A stretch of 64,000 nucleotides of DNA. Source: an uncultured Paludibaculum sp. Lineage in GTDB: Bacteria > Acidobacteriota > Terriglobia > Bryobacterales > Bryobacteraceae. The number at the start of each line of letters is the position of its first letter. Position 1 is the first letter of the stretch. The stretch lies in NCBI RefSeq assembly GCF_963665245.1, contig NZ_OY762268.1:682001-746000 (forward strand), given 5' to 3'. Below are positions 54,243 to 62,263 of the stretch, piece by piece. The position numbers and the translations under genes were made by a program. Below the pieces are notes generated by a model that ran no database searches, was not told the DNA's origin, and saw nothing but the letters and a program-made list of their open reading frames with translations.

Positions 54243-54815
54243 TCAGCCTTGGTGAGACTCGTCACCACCGGGGATTGTCTCGTACGGCGACGAGATGATG
54301 CCGAGCTCCTCCAGGCGGCGCAGGACCGCCGACACACCCTCTTCCGGCGTTTGCGCGGAGGAGTCGATGGTCACGTCCGGAGCGAGGGGCGGCTCGTAGG
54401 GGTCGGAGATGCCCGTGAAGTGCGGGATCTCGCCCGCCAGTGCCTTCTTGTAGAGACCTTTGACGTCGCGCTCCACCAGTACCTCGACGGGGCAGTGCAT
54501 GTGGATCTCGACGAAGTTCTCGATGCGCGCCCGTAACTCGTCGCGACCCGCGCGGTAGGGTGAAATCGCGGCCGCGATCGCTATCACACCGTTGCGCGAC
54601 AGCAACTCGCAGATGAAGCCGATGCGGCGGATATTCTCCTCACGGTCTTCCTTACTGAAGGTCAGACCACGGCACAGGTGAGTGCGGATCACATCCCCGT
54701 CAAGCACCTCCACCCTGGCGCCCATCGCTCGCAAGCGGGCGCTGAGCATTTTCGACAGCGTACTCTTGCCACTGCCCGACATGCCTGTAAACCACAACGT
54801 ACAGCCTGTTTGCAT
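54243..54815 (-). CDS. cysC: Adenylyl-sulfate (APS) kinase
   Basis: 190 residues. It phosphorylates APS at the 3' position to make PAPS in the cytosol. Walker A is GMSGSGKSTL; VEVLDGDVIRTHLCRGLTFS is the APS site, ENIRRIGFICELLSRNGVIAIAAAISPYRAGRDELR the lid-side region (in parts), and KGLYKKALAGEIPHFTGISDPYEPP the family's final block. All key residues are intact. It lies 32 bp after cysN, last of cysD-cysN-cysC. Confidence 0.95.
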   Translation of the reverse strand: MQTGCTLWFTGMSGSGKSTLSKMLSARLRAMGARVEVLDGDVIRTHLCRGLTFSKEDREENIRRIGFICELLSRNGVIAIAAAISPYRAGRDELRARIENFVEIHMHCPVEVLVERDVKGLYKKALAGEIPHFTGISDPYEPPLAPDVTIDSSAQTPEEGVSAVLRRLEELGIISSPYETIPGGDESHQG

Positions 54816-54847
54816 TCTGCGCCCCTACTCCTGTGATCCCGGGGATT

Positions 54848-56563
54848 TCACGGCTTCCGCGGGGTGATGCCTCTTGCCGTGAGCTTTTCGGCAATGGCCA
54901 TCGCTGCCTCATCGGAGGTACCAAACACCGTCACATCGACGTCTAGAAAACGGTCGGAGTCGATTAGCGCTCCGGCCCGTTCCCGTTCCACCTCGTAGAG
55001 GAAATCGGCCGCGCAGATGGTGATGAGCCCGGCCGCGGTGAGATTGTGCGCGAGTTCCAGGAGGACGCTTCCGTCTGTCTGGGCCGCAATGACATGGGTG
55101 AGGTAGCCACGCTGGAACAGTTCGCGCTCCACGGCGAAGCCGATGGAGGCGCCGCCGTTCATCCAGATCAAGGCCGATGGGTGTCCGATCCGCTGCTGCC
55201 GGTCGGTCTCCGGGACGCGGTTCTCTTCGGAGAGCGGCGCGTCGGGCATCGTGGGATCGGCGACTCGCGGGTCGCGCCCGGTGACCATGCCGGCGGCAAC
55301 CGTGGCGTTGGACACAGGGTCCACCAATACGAAACTACCCGTCGCGCGGTTGCGGCGGTACTGGTCGACGAACAGCGGTGCGTGCGTGTCGATGACCACG
55401 GTCCCGATCTCGTTGAGCCGCAACTCGGGGGCCGGGAGCTTTTCCAGCGTATTCACGTTCACCCGGTAGCGGATGAAGCGGACCTGGGCTTTCACCGATT
55501 GGGTGGTGTGCTTAATGATGTACTGGCGGCGGAGGTCGAGAGGCTGGTCGCCCATCCAGACCAGGCGGGCATCGATGCACCGCGTGACGTGCGGAGGATG
55601 CGACGGCGGAGCGAACATGTTGCCCCGGCTCACATCCACGTCGTCCTCCAGCGACACTGTCACCGACATGGGTGGAAACGCGCGAGTCACCTCGCCATCG
55701 TAGGTCACGATCGACTTCACACGGGAGGTCCGGCCTGACGGGAGGACCATCACGGGATCACCGGGCCTGAGGACTCCGGAAGCCACCTGCCCAGCATAGC
55801 CACGGAACTGCTGATTGGGCCGGAGCACGAGTTGGACGGGAAAGCGCATCTCGGAGAGATTGCGGTCGCTGGCGATGTGAACGGTCTCGAGGTGGTGCAG
55901 CAGGCTGGCGCCTTCGAACCACGGCATGTGGTCGCTCTTGGTGACGATGTTGTCGCCAAGCAGCGCGCTTACCGGGATGAAGTAGAGGTCGGGGATATTG
56001 AGTTGGGCGGCGAAGGAGCTGAAGTCGGCGCGGATCCGGTGGAAGACCTCCTCGCTGTAGCCCATCAGATCCATCTTGTTGACGGCGACCACGACGTGAT
56101 GGATGCCGAGGAGGGAGGCGATGAAGGCGTGGCGGCGCGATTGAGGCAGGACTCCGTTGCGGGCGTCGATGAGGACGATGGCCAGATTGGCCGTGGAGGC
56201 TCCGGTGGCCATGTTGCGCGTGTACTGCTCATGGCCGGGCGTGTCGGCGATGATGAACTTGCGTTTGGGCGTGGCGAAGTAGCGATAGGCCACGTCGATG
56301 GTGATGCCCTGTTCGCGCTCAGCGCGAAGGCCGTCCGTCAGGAGAGCGAAGTCCAGGGTGCCGGCTGTCTCGTTGACCGTGGCCTTGCGAATGGAGGTGA
56401 TCTGGTCTTCGTAGACGCCCTTGGAGTCGTAGAGAAGGCGGCCGATCAGGGTCGACTTGCCGTCGTCCACACTGCCGGCGGTGATGAAGCGGAGCAGGTC
56501 CTTTTCCTCCTCACGCCGTAGGAACTGGTCGATGCCGATTTGGGCTTCCGATGGTGACGCCAC
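54848..56563 (-). CDS. cysN: Sulfate adenylyltransferase subunit 1 (CysN) with a decayed APS-kinase-like tail
   Basis: 571 residues from a GTG one base after cysD. The GTPase part is complete: AGSVDDGKSTLIGRLL (G1), DTPGHEQYTRNMATGAS (G3) and VNKMDLMGYS (G4), with the domain II-III barrels to about 430. It drives sulfate activation to APS by GTP hydrolysis with CysD. Residues about 453-571 resemble the APS-kinase half of CysNC fusions (RQQRIGHPSALIWMNGG, ERELFQRGYLTHVIAA, AAGLITICAADFLYEVERERA). But the P-loop GLSGxGKST has become NGGASIGF and the DGD motif and later block are lost. It cannot be a kinase; a separate cysC follows. Confidence 0.95.
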   Translation of the reverse strand: MASPSEAQIGIDQFLRREEEKDLLRFITAGSVDDGKSTLIGRLLYDSKGVYEDQITSIRKATVNETAGTLDFALLTDGLRAEREQGITIDVAYRYFATPKRKFIIADTPGHEQYTRNMATGASTANLAIVLIDARNGVLPQSRRHAFIASLLGIHHVVVAVNKMDLMGYSEEVFHRIRADFSSFAAQLNIPDLYFIPVSALLGDNIVTKSDHMPWFEGASLLHHLETVHIASDRNLSEMRFPVQLVLRPNQQFRGYAGQVASGVLRPGDPVMVLPSGRTSRVKSIVTYDGEVTRAFPPMSVTVSLEDDVDVSRGNMFAPPSHPPHVTRCIDARLVWMGDQPLDLRRQYIIKHTTQSVKAQVRFIRYRVNVNTLEKLPAPELRLNEIGTVVIDTHAPLFVDQYRRNRATGSFVLVDPVSNATVAAGMVTGRDPRVADPTMPDAPLSEENRVPETDRQQRIGHPSALIWMNGGASIGFAVERELFQRGYLTHVIAAQTDGSVLLELAHNLTAAGLITICAADFLYEVERERAGALIDSDRFLDVDVTVFGTSDEAAMAIAEKLTARGITPRKP

Positions 56564-56564
56564 G

Positions 56565-57485
56565 CTAGAAGTACCCTTCCCGTTTCTTGAGCTCCATGGA
56601 ACCTTCCTGGTCGAAATCGATGACGCGGTTCTCGCGCTCGGAACGGCGGACCAGGATCATCTCCTCGATGATCTTCGGCAAGGTATCGGCCTCGGAGTAG
56701 ATGGCTCCGGTGCATGGGCTGCAGCCCAGGGAGCGCATGCGGCACATGACGCGTTCGCGGCGTTCGCCCGGGCGCATGGGAATGTCCACCTCGACGGGAA
56801 TGAGCGACGAGCCCCGGACGATCATCTCGCGCTCCTTGGCGAAGTAGAGAGGCACGATGGGGATGTTCTCCAGGTGGATGTATTGCCAGACATCGAGCTC
56901 GGTCCAATTGGAGAGAGGAAAGACGCGGATGCTCTCGCCGGGGTTCAGGCGCGAGTTGAAGAGGTTCCAGAGCTCCGGGCGCTGGTTCTTGGGATCCCAT
57001 TGGCCGTGGGCGTCGCGGAAGGAGTAGACGCGTTCCTTGGCGCGTGATTTCTCTTCGTCGCGCCGGGCGCCGCCTATCGCCGCATCGAACTCGCCTTCGG
57101 CCAGGGCGTCGAGTAGGGCTCGGGTCTTCAGAAGACCGCAGCATTTTTGCGTGCCGAGATCGAATGGATTTGCGCCCGCCTGGATGGCTGCCTTGTTCGT
57201 GTGGACGATGAGGCGGGCTCCGATATCGGCGCAGAACCGGTCGCGGAATTCGATCATCTCGCGGAACTTGTAGGTTGTGTCGACGTGCAGCAGCGGGAAT
57301 GGAATTCGGCCGGGGTGAAAGGCTTTCTGGGCCAGACGCACCATGACCGAGGAGTCTTTGCCGATGGAGTACAGCATCACCGGACGCTGAAACTCCGCTA
57401 CTACCTCGCGGAGGATGTGGATGCTCTCGGCTTCGAGCATGCGGAGGTGCGTGAGGGTCAGGCCGGGGGGCGTGGTGCTGGTCAT
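56565..57485 (-). CDS. cysD: Sulfate adenylyltransferase subunit 2
   Basis: The ATG at 57485 gives 306 residues, matching the family; the longer frame is R2 repeat. LMLYSIGKDSSVMVRLAQKAF is the PP-loop (SIGKDSS), with KCCGLLKTRALLDAL, IGGARRDEEKSRAKER and FPLSNWTELDVWQYI following. CPC in LGCSPCTGAI is also normal. It forms the ATP sulfurylase with CysN, making APS from sulfate and ATP. First gene of cysDNC. Confidence 0.96.
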   Translation of the reverse strand: MTSTTPPGLTLTHLRMLEAESIHILREVVAEFQRPVMLYSIGKDSSVMVRLAQKAFHPGRIPFPLLHVDTTYKFREMIEFRDRFCADIGARLIVHTNKAAIQAGANPFDLGTQKCCGLLKTRALLDALAEGEFDAAIGGARRDEEKSRAKERVYSFRDAHGQWDPKNQRPELWNLFNSRLNPGESIRVFPLSNWTELDVWQYIHLENIPIVPLYFAKEREMIVRGSSLIPVEVDIPMRPGERRERVMCRMRSLGCSPCTGAIYSEADTLPKIIEEMILVRRSERENRVIDFDQEGSMELKKREGYF

Positions 57486-57487
57486 AG

Positions 57488-57720
57488 GGCTCCGTTGACG
57501 GTGCGATGGGGGTGGGAGGCCACTCTGCTGTAGGCGCAGGTGTAGCCCGTCGCTGACGCTCCGGGACTGGGGCAAAGGGTGCGACTGCCTCCGCTTTGGC
57601 GGCCCGCTGGGCCGTGTTTGACTCGGTGGAATAGGCCGCGGAAACGGGTGCCCGCTCCTTCCCAGTCGCGGTTCGCTGCGCGGTGAGGGACCACTTCCTT
57701 ACGGTCGTGGTTCGTAACGT
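57488..57720. repeat. R2 mosaic intergenic repeat cluster E (gap 57486-57946)
   Basis: The cysD upstream region holds modules CGTCGCTGACGCTCCGGGAC, GCTTTGGCGGCCCGC, CCTTCCCAGTCGCGGTTCG and TTCCTTACGGTCGTGGTTCG, in the orientation of clusters C and D, followed by an R1 variant at 57788. The cysD promoter must lie within or beyond these repeats. Confidence 0.72.
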
Positions 57721-57787
57721 GGTTTCCGGTGACTGGATGGCCTGCGGGGTCGGACGGGATGCCATTGACCGCTCGGTTCCTCGGGGC

Positions 57788-57836
57788 CGGAAAGAGCGGG
57801 GTCAGGGGACCCCGCGCGGTCCAGGGGGACCGCCCT
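57788..57836 (-). repeat. R1-like double hairpin with different stems, copy 9
   Basis: Read on the minus strand: GGAG, then GCGGTCC-CCCT-GGACCGC, then GCGGGGTC-CCCT-GACCCCGC. The layout and spacing are those of R1, but both stems have new sequences with pairing kept. Confidence 0.75.
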
Positions 57837-57946
57837 CCTGGCAAGGGGCTTCGCCTCCGGCATGCGCCTTCGTTGATCCCGCCATGCGGTGGGCGTTGCG
57901 CTTTGTGCCTGGGGGTGACCCTACGGGTCATTGGAGCTCCGTTCAT

Positions 57947-58822
57947 TCAGTGGCGCTTCACAGTGCACTGCTCCCACATTTGTTCCAGGAAGCTGTAGGG
58001 CAACATAGCATTCCCATTGATGCCATGGCCCAGACGGATGCCCGGTTTGTTGTCTCCGTGGAAGTCCGACCCTCCCGTCGGGATCAGGTCAAAACGCCGG
58101 GCGATCTCCGCGTATTCGGCGCAGTCGGCCGGTGAGTGCTCACTGTGATGGACCTCGATGCCCTGCAGCCCGGCTTCGACCAGGCGTTGAACCAGCCTGA
58201 ACAGATCCGCGCCGCGCTGCGGCAGGCGGACCGGATGGGCGAGTGACGACATGCCACCCGACTCTTGGATGAGCCGGATGCCCTCCTCCAGCGTGGGTTC
58301 GTCCCGCTCCACCGCCGCCTTCGCCTCATCGGCGAGATAGACATCGAAGGCTTCCTGAATGGTCGAGACGTAGCCTTTGTCGCACAACACACGGGCGATG
58401 TGGGGCCGGCCGACCTGATTGCGCCCGTACACCTCCGCGTCTTCCAGCGTGATGGACACACCCAACTCCCGGAGTTTCGTCAGCAGGTCGACATTGCGCC
58501 GGCGGCGGCTGGCCTGCTGGGTTTCCAACCAACAACGGAATTCCGTTGTTGGCGGCTCCAGCAGCCAGTAGCCGAGCACGTGCACGGAACGTTCCCGTTT
58601 GCCGGGCTGGCGGCATTCGTTCGGACGCGTACTCAACTCGACGGCGCAGATGAGTTCGAGACCGCACGCCGCGGCTGCGGGACCGGCGGCCTCATATCCG
58701 GCAAGCGTATCGTGGTCGGCGATCCCCAGCGCCTGAAGACCTTCGGCGACGGCTTGGCGTACCAGGTCCTCCGGCGCCGTGGATCCGTCCGAACGATCGG
58801 TATGTGTGTGCAGGTCGATCAC
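57947..58822 (-). CDS. PHP-domain phosphoesterase (YciV/RNase AM-like; possible pAp phosphatase)
   Basis: 291 residues, the length of E. coli YciV. PHP metal motifs: IDLHTHTDRSDGS (HxH), GIADHDTLAG, ELICAVELS (Glu), SSLAHPVRL (His), GIEVHHSEHS and GGSDFHGDNKPGIRLG (DxH). In this family an enzyme (CV1693) is known to remove a phosphate from 3',5'-nucleotide bisphosphates such as pAp, and YciV has 5'-exonuclease activity. It starts 11 bp after the aryl-sulfotransferase-like gene, and cysDNC follows on the same strand, so recycling of pAp left by PAPS use is a sensible role. This is inference. Confidence 0.85.
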   Translation of the reverse strand: MIDLHTHTDRSDGSTAPEDLVRQAVAEGLQALGIADHDTLAGYEAAGPAAAACGLELICAVELSTRPNECRQPGKRERSVHVLGYWLLEPPTTEFRCWLETQQASRRRRNVDLLTKLRELGVSITLEDAEVYGRNQVGRPHIARVLCDKGYVSTIQEAFDVYLADEAKAAVERDEPTLEEGIRLIQESGGMSSLAHPVRLPQRGADLFRLVQRLVEAGLQGIEVHHSEHSPADCAEYAEIARRFDLIPTGGSDFHGDNKPGIRLGHGINGNAMLPYSFLEQMWEQCTVKRH

Positions 58823-58833
58823 GCGTGGTCCCT

Positions 58834-60675
58834 TTACTTGATTGGGGCCGAGTACATGTCACTGACCCGGTAGCTGCGGTAGACGACGATGCCTTCCACG
58901 TCGACGGCGAACACGACCTTGCCTTCGGCATCGGTCTCGACAGTGCGGCCGTAGGGTGAGGCCGGATTGATGAAGCCCGCCTCGAAGCTGTAGCCGCCGT
59001 TCTTCAGCGTCTGGGCCGATCCGACGGCGATGGCGTAGACGCCGAGGTCAGCGTTGAGGACGGGCGTGGCCGTGAGCTTCTCCTCGTCGAGTCTCCAGGC
59101 CTGACCCCGGTTCTTGGCGTTCTTGTCGTGCTCGAAACGCACGTGACCGTCGTCGAGAATGGTGAGGATGTTGGAGCCGGCAGGCTCGAAGCCTGCGTCG
59201 TGCTGATAGGAGAACCAGGGGCTGGGATCGTCGGACCTGGCCGTGAAGTCGCCATCCTTGCCCAGCCGCCAGAGGATTTTGCCACTGCCCTTCCCGTTCT
59301 TCCAGTCGATCTTCAGAACCCAGTTCTGTTCGGGCATCGAGATGAGGAAGTCGCCGCTGGAGGCGATGTAGTTCAGGGAGTTGCTGTGGGTCCAGCCGTT
59401 TGCTTCCGCGGCCAGGAAGATGGGCGTGCATCCACCGCCGCCGCGGCCTTCCTTGCATTTGGCGTTGTAGAGGGACGCCCGCTTCAAGTCACAGTGGTCG
59501 AAGGTGTTCCAGAAGGCAGTAACCTGGAAGTCTTCGTCGAGGTCGAGAACGATGTCACCGAGAACATCGACCGGCTCTTTCGATCCCTGTGTCCCGGCGG
59601 GCAGGATGCGTTCGAGCCCCGCGATGGCGAGGGTGTGGCCGTTGGGGAGCCGGATGGCTTCGTGGTGAAAACCGGGGACACATTCCTTGCTGCCCTTCTG
59701 GCAGTCGGAGTGGATCCCGCGGAGTTCCAACTGCTCAGCAACGCGGCCGATGTTGGTCTCGCGGATGACGTTCCCGGCCAGGTCCACCTCACGCAGTACC
59801 TGCAGTCGCCGCATGGCGTTGACGGAATTCTGGCCTTCCGCCATGGCGAGAAACCGGCCGCCGGGGAGGACTCGCGTCAGGAAGTCGGCGGAGCGCATGT
59901 ACCAGATGGTGCGGCCGTCCAGATCGACGGCGAAGGGCCGCCGGCCGGAGGCGACCGAGGCCGCGCTGAAGATCAGGACGGGGTCGGAGGCGGGCTGGCC
60001 GCCGGTGCGGGGTACGGCGATGGAGACGGGCGAGAAGTCTCCGTCGATCATGCCGGTGTGGAACGGCAACCAAGCTTCCGCCTTTGCGGTGCCTCCGGTG
60101 ACTACCTCCGAGCGCAGGCGGTACTCCGTGTCGGCGCGCATCCCGGCGATGTAGATGTTGTTGCTGAGAGTGCCACGGCAGGGCTGGTCGGGTGTGCGGG
60201 TTAGTGTTTCTTCGCCTGCCGGCTGGAATGCGGCACGAAACTGGCTGCCTTCCGGACAAGGCGGCGCGCTGAGGAGGGCGACGAGGGGATGCGCTGTCGG
60301 CGTGACGACGGAGCCTTTGCCCTTGACTCGCGAGATGATGCGGAAGCGCAGCTCATCTTCGGCCAGCTCCTTCGTTTTGTTGTTGCGGGCGATCAAGTGG
60401 ATGGCGGCGTCGTGCTCGTACAATTCGGGGGTCCAGACGAACTCCTTGTCCTGGCTGAAGTCGCGGACCACCCGGAACGGCCCGCCATCGACGCTGACCG
60501 AGTAGCGATAGGCGTGTGTCCCGACGGCGTTGTCGACGCGGGGCGTCAGGCCGATGGAGGTGCCCACGGGTTGAGGTGAGGGCAATGTTGCGTGGAGATG
60601 AACGGCCAACGGTGCCGCAGCAGCGCTGCCGGCCAACGAGGCAAAAACGAGCAGCCGACCCAGAATGTCCCGCAT
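58834..60675 (-). CDS. Arylsulfotransferase-like protein (ASST family), exported
   Basis: The ATG at 60675 gives a signal peptide (MRDILGRLLVFASLAGSAAAA); 613 residues. About 180 N-terminal residues form a beta-sandwich (YRYSVSVDGGPFRVVRDF). The propeller follows, with GFHHEAIRLPNGHTLAIAG, NGWTHSNSLNYIASSGDFLISM and WFSYQHDAGFEP. The His residues in these three blocks sit where ASST enzymes keep catalytic His, including the one that carries the sulfate. ASST transfers sulfate between phenolic compounds in the periplasm without PAPS. A paralogue starts at 63111. The IS at 60729 separates it from the TauE gene. Confidence 0.82.
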   Translation of the reverse strand: MRDILGRLLVFASLAGSAAAAPLAVHLHATLPSPQPVGTSIGLTPRVDNAVGTHAYRYSVSVDGGPFRVVRDFSQDKEFVWTPELYEHDAAIHLIARNNKTKELAEDELRFRIISRVKGKGSVVTPTAHPLVALLSAPPCPEGSQFRAAFQPAGEETLTRTPDQPCRGTLSNNIYIAGMRADTEYRLRSEVVTGGTAKAEAWLPFHTGMIDGDFSPVSIAVPRTGGQPASDPVLIFSAASVASGRRPFAVDLDGRTIWYMRSADFLTRVLPGGRFLAMAEGQNSVNAMRRLQVLREVDLAGNVIRETNIGRVAEQLELRGIHSDCQKGSKECVPGFHHEAIRLPNGHTLAIAGLERILPAGTQGSKEPVDVLGDIVLDLDEDFQVTAFWNTFDHCDLKRASLYNAKCKEGRGGGGCTPIFLAAEANGWTHSNSLNYIASSGDFLISMPEQNWVLKIDWKNGKGSGKILWRLGKDGDFTARSDDPSPWFSYQHDAGFEPAGSNILTILDDGHVRFEHDKNAKNRGQAWRLDEEKLTATPVLNADLGVYAIAVGSAQTLKNGGYSFEAGFINPASPYGRTVETDAEGKVVFAVDVEGIVVYRSYRVSDMYSAPIK

Positions 60676-60728
60676 GGGCCAGTAGTATGGCATACGGATG
60701 ACAATCTTGAAAGATCTATATGGAAATT

Positions 60729-62249
60729 TGTCGGTAGTAAGTCAATCTGTCCGCTTTTATTCACACACGATCTGTCCGCATCAGTTGACCGCACCCGATG
60801 ATCCTTTTCTGCTCGCCGAAGGCGGCTTCCGGGTCTTCGGACGTACCTTTCTCGTCGTCGTCGGGGCGGTGGGAAAGTGGGAATCCCGGCTCGGCGGGAT
60901 TTCCAAGGGACGGTGGGAGCCGTGGGAAACCGCCTCGCGGTTTTCCTCGGCTTCCTCGGGCCCGCCTTTTCCACAGTCTTCCTTTCGTGATTGTCGAGTG
61001 TCCCGCAATCGTGCGCCCTCGGCTGTGTAGCGGCCTACCACATGCGGTCCAAATCGGATCGACACCGTTCCATCCAGGTGCTCGTGAATGGTCACTGTGC
61101 TCTTCGCCAGGGAGTGGCGGAAACGGCTCTTCTCCAGTTGCCAGCTCTGGTCGCCGATCGCCACCGTGTTATCCCGATCTACCACGCGCTCAGTCTGCAC
61201 CGTGAACACCCAGTTCAGATCGGCGCGCGTCGTCTTCCGAAACGCCGTCCCTGTCTCCTTCGCCTCAACCGTGAACTTCTCGTTGAACTCGCCAATGTAA
61301 CGTTCGGCCAAGAACTCATTGGCCCTTTCCGCGGTGGTGATCCCCGCCAGCCGCAACTCCTGTGGCAGTCGGCCCTGCCAGGTCCCGAAGCTCCGCTCTG
61401 ACCGGCCTCGCGCTTGTGGCGAGTAGGCCGCGATCATCTGCACGCCCAACTCCTTCATCGCTCGCCCAACCTGCGTCAGACGGCCCTTATCAACCTTCCC
61501 GCCCGCTTTCGGCGTCACGAAAAAGTGGCTGCCCCGGTCGCTGTACAACGCACAGAACAGACCCTTCGACTCAATCACATGCCGCAGGCCCGCCATCACC
61601 GTCCGCGTCGATTCCTCCTCCACCAACTGTGCGTAGTAGATCTCCTTCGTCGCATCATCCAGGATCACGATCAGGTCATACCATCGCTCATCGCTGAACC
61701 ACTGGTGCTTGCTCCCGTCGATGTGCAGCAGCATCCCCGGCAGCGGTCGAGGCTCCCGTCTCCGCCGATGCTTGGCCCGCCTACCCCGCTTGGCCACCAA
61801 GCCCGCACCCTGCAGCGCCTTCTGCACCCACGTGTAGCTCAGCTGGATGCCGTGTTGCTCGCGCAGCTTCTCGTGAAAGTGCCGCATGTTCAGGTCATAG
61901 TAGGTTTCCTGGTACAGCCGCAACACCTCCTCCGCCATCGCCAAGGGCACCCTCTTGTCACTCGGCCTGCCTTTCCGCCGGTCGGCCAAGCCCGAATAGC
62001 CGTGCTCTTCCAGCCTCTCCCGCCAGCGTCGCATCGTTCGGTCGCTCACTCCGATGATCTCCGCCGCGCTCCACCATGTGATCTTCTTCGCCATGGCCTT
62101 CAGCAGCACTTCTTGTAGCTTCATCATCCGCTCCACTTCCGCGGCCGGGCAATCCTTGGGGGCTTCCACCTTCCAAGACTCGCCCGCCGCTCTGCTCGAA
62201 CGGACAGATCACGTGTGAACTCATGCGGACAGATCACATACTAGCGACA
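60729..62249 (-). mobile_element. IS1202/ISNCY-type insertion sequence with a 16-bp target duplication
   Basis: A 1521-bp element. Ends read TGTCGGTAG (left) and, inverted, TGTCGCTAG (right); further in, both ends carry ATCTGTCCGC and a second GATCTGTCCG about 20 bp later. It is flanked by a 16-bp perfect direct repeat, GATCTATATGGAAATT, at 60713-60728 and 62250-62265. Long duplications and TGT ends fit the IS1202-type (ISTde1-like) group. It sits in the 51-bp gap between the TauE/SafE and aryl-sulfotransferase-like genes. Confidence 0.9.
60781..62169 (-). CDS. Transposase of the IS1202/ISNCY group (DDE integrase core)
   Basis: 462 residues from a GTG. N-terminal helix-turn-helix: SAAEIIGVSDRTMRRWRERL. 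The DDE core has MLLHIDGSKHQWFSDERWYD (first Asp), LYSDRGSHFFVTP (second Asp) and ARGRSERSFGTWQGRLPQEL (Glu). The last ~80 residues are rich in Arg, Lys and Pro and have no clear fold. No internal stop is seen. Confidence 0.9.
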   Translation of the reverse strand: MEAPKDCPAAEVERMMKLQEVLLKAMAKKITWWSAAEIIGVSDRTMRRWRERLEEHGYSGLADRRKGRPSDKRVPLAMAEEVLRLYQETYYDLNMRHFHEKLREQHGIQLSYTWVQKALQGAGLVAKRGRRAKHRRRREPRPLPGMLLHIDGSKHQWFSDERWYDLIVILDDATKEIYYAQLVEEESTRTVMAGLRHVIESKGLFCALYSDRGSHFFVTPKAGGKVDKGRLTQVGRAMKELGVQMIAAYSPQARGRSERSFGTWQGRLPQELRLAGITTAERANEFLAERYIGEFNEKFTVEAKETGTAFRKTTRADLNWVFTVQTERVVDRDNTVAIGDQSWQLEKSRFRHSLAKSTVTIHEHLDGTVSIRFGPHVVGRYTAEGARLRDTRQSRKEDCGKGGPEEAEENREAVSHGSHRPLEIPPSRDSHFPTAPTTTRKVRPKTRKPPSASRKGSSGAVN

Positions 62250-62263
62250 GATCTATATGGAAA

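Noticed and set aside
53417..54337. A 306-codon minus-strand frame over the repeat-filled gap before cysC.
   Set aside because: Its sequence is a translation of R2 modules (VSDGLPARLQRS-like peptides) plus a shadow of the small membrane protein gene.
56446..57765. A 439-codon minus-strand frame over cysD.
   Set aside because: It is an out-of-frame reading of cysD with R2 repeat at its N-terminus; the cysD frame has all motifs.
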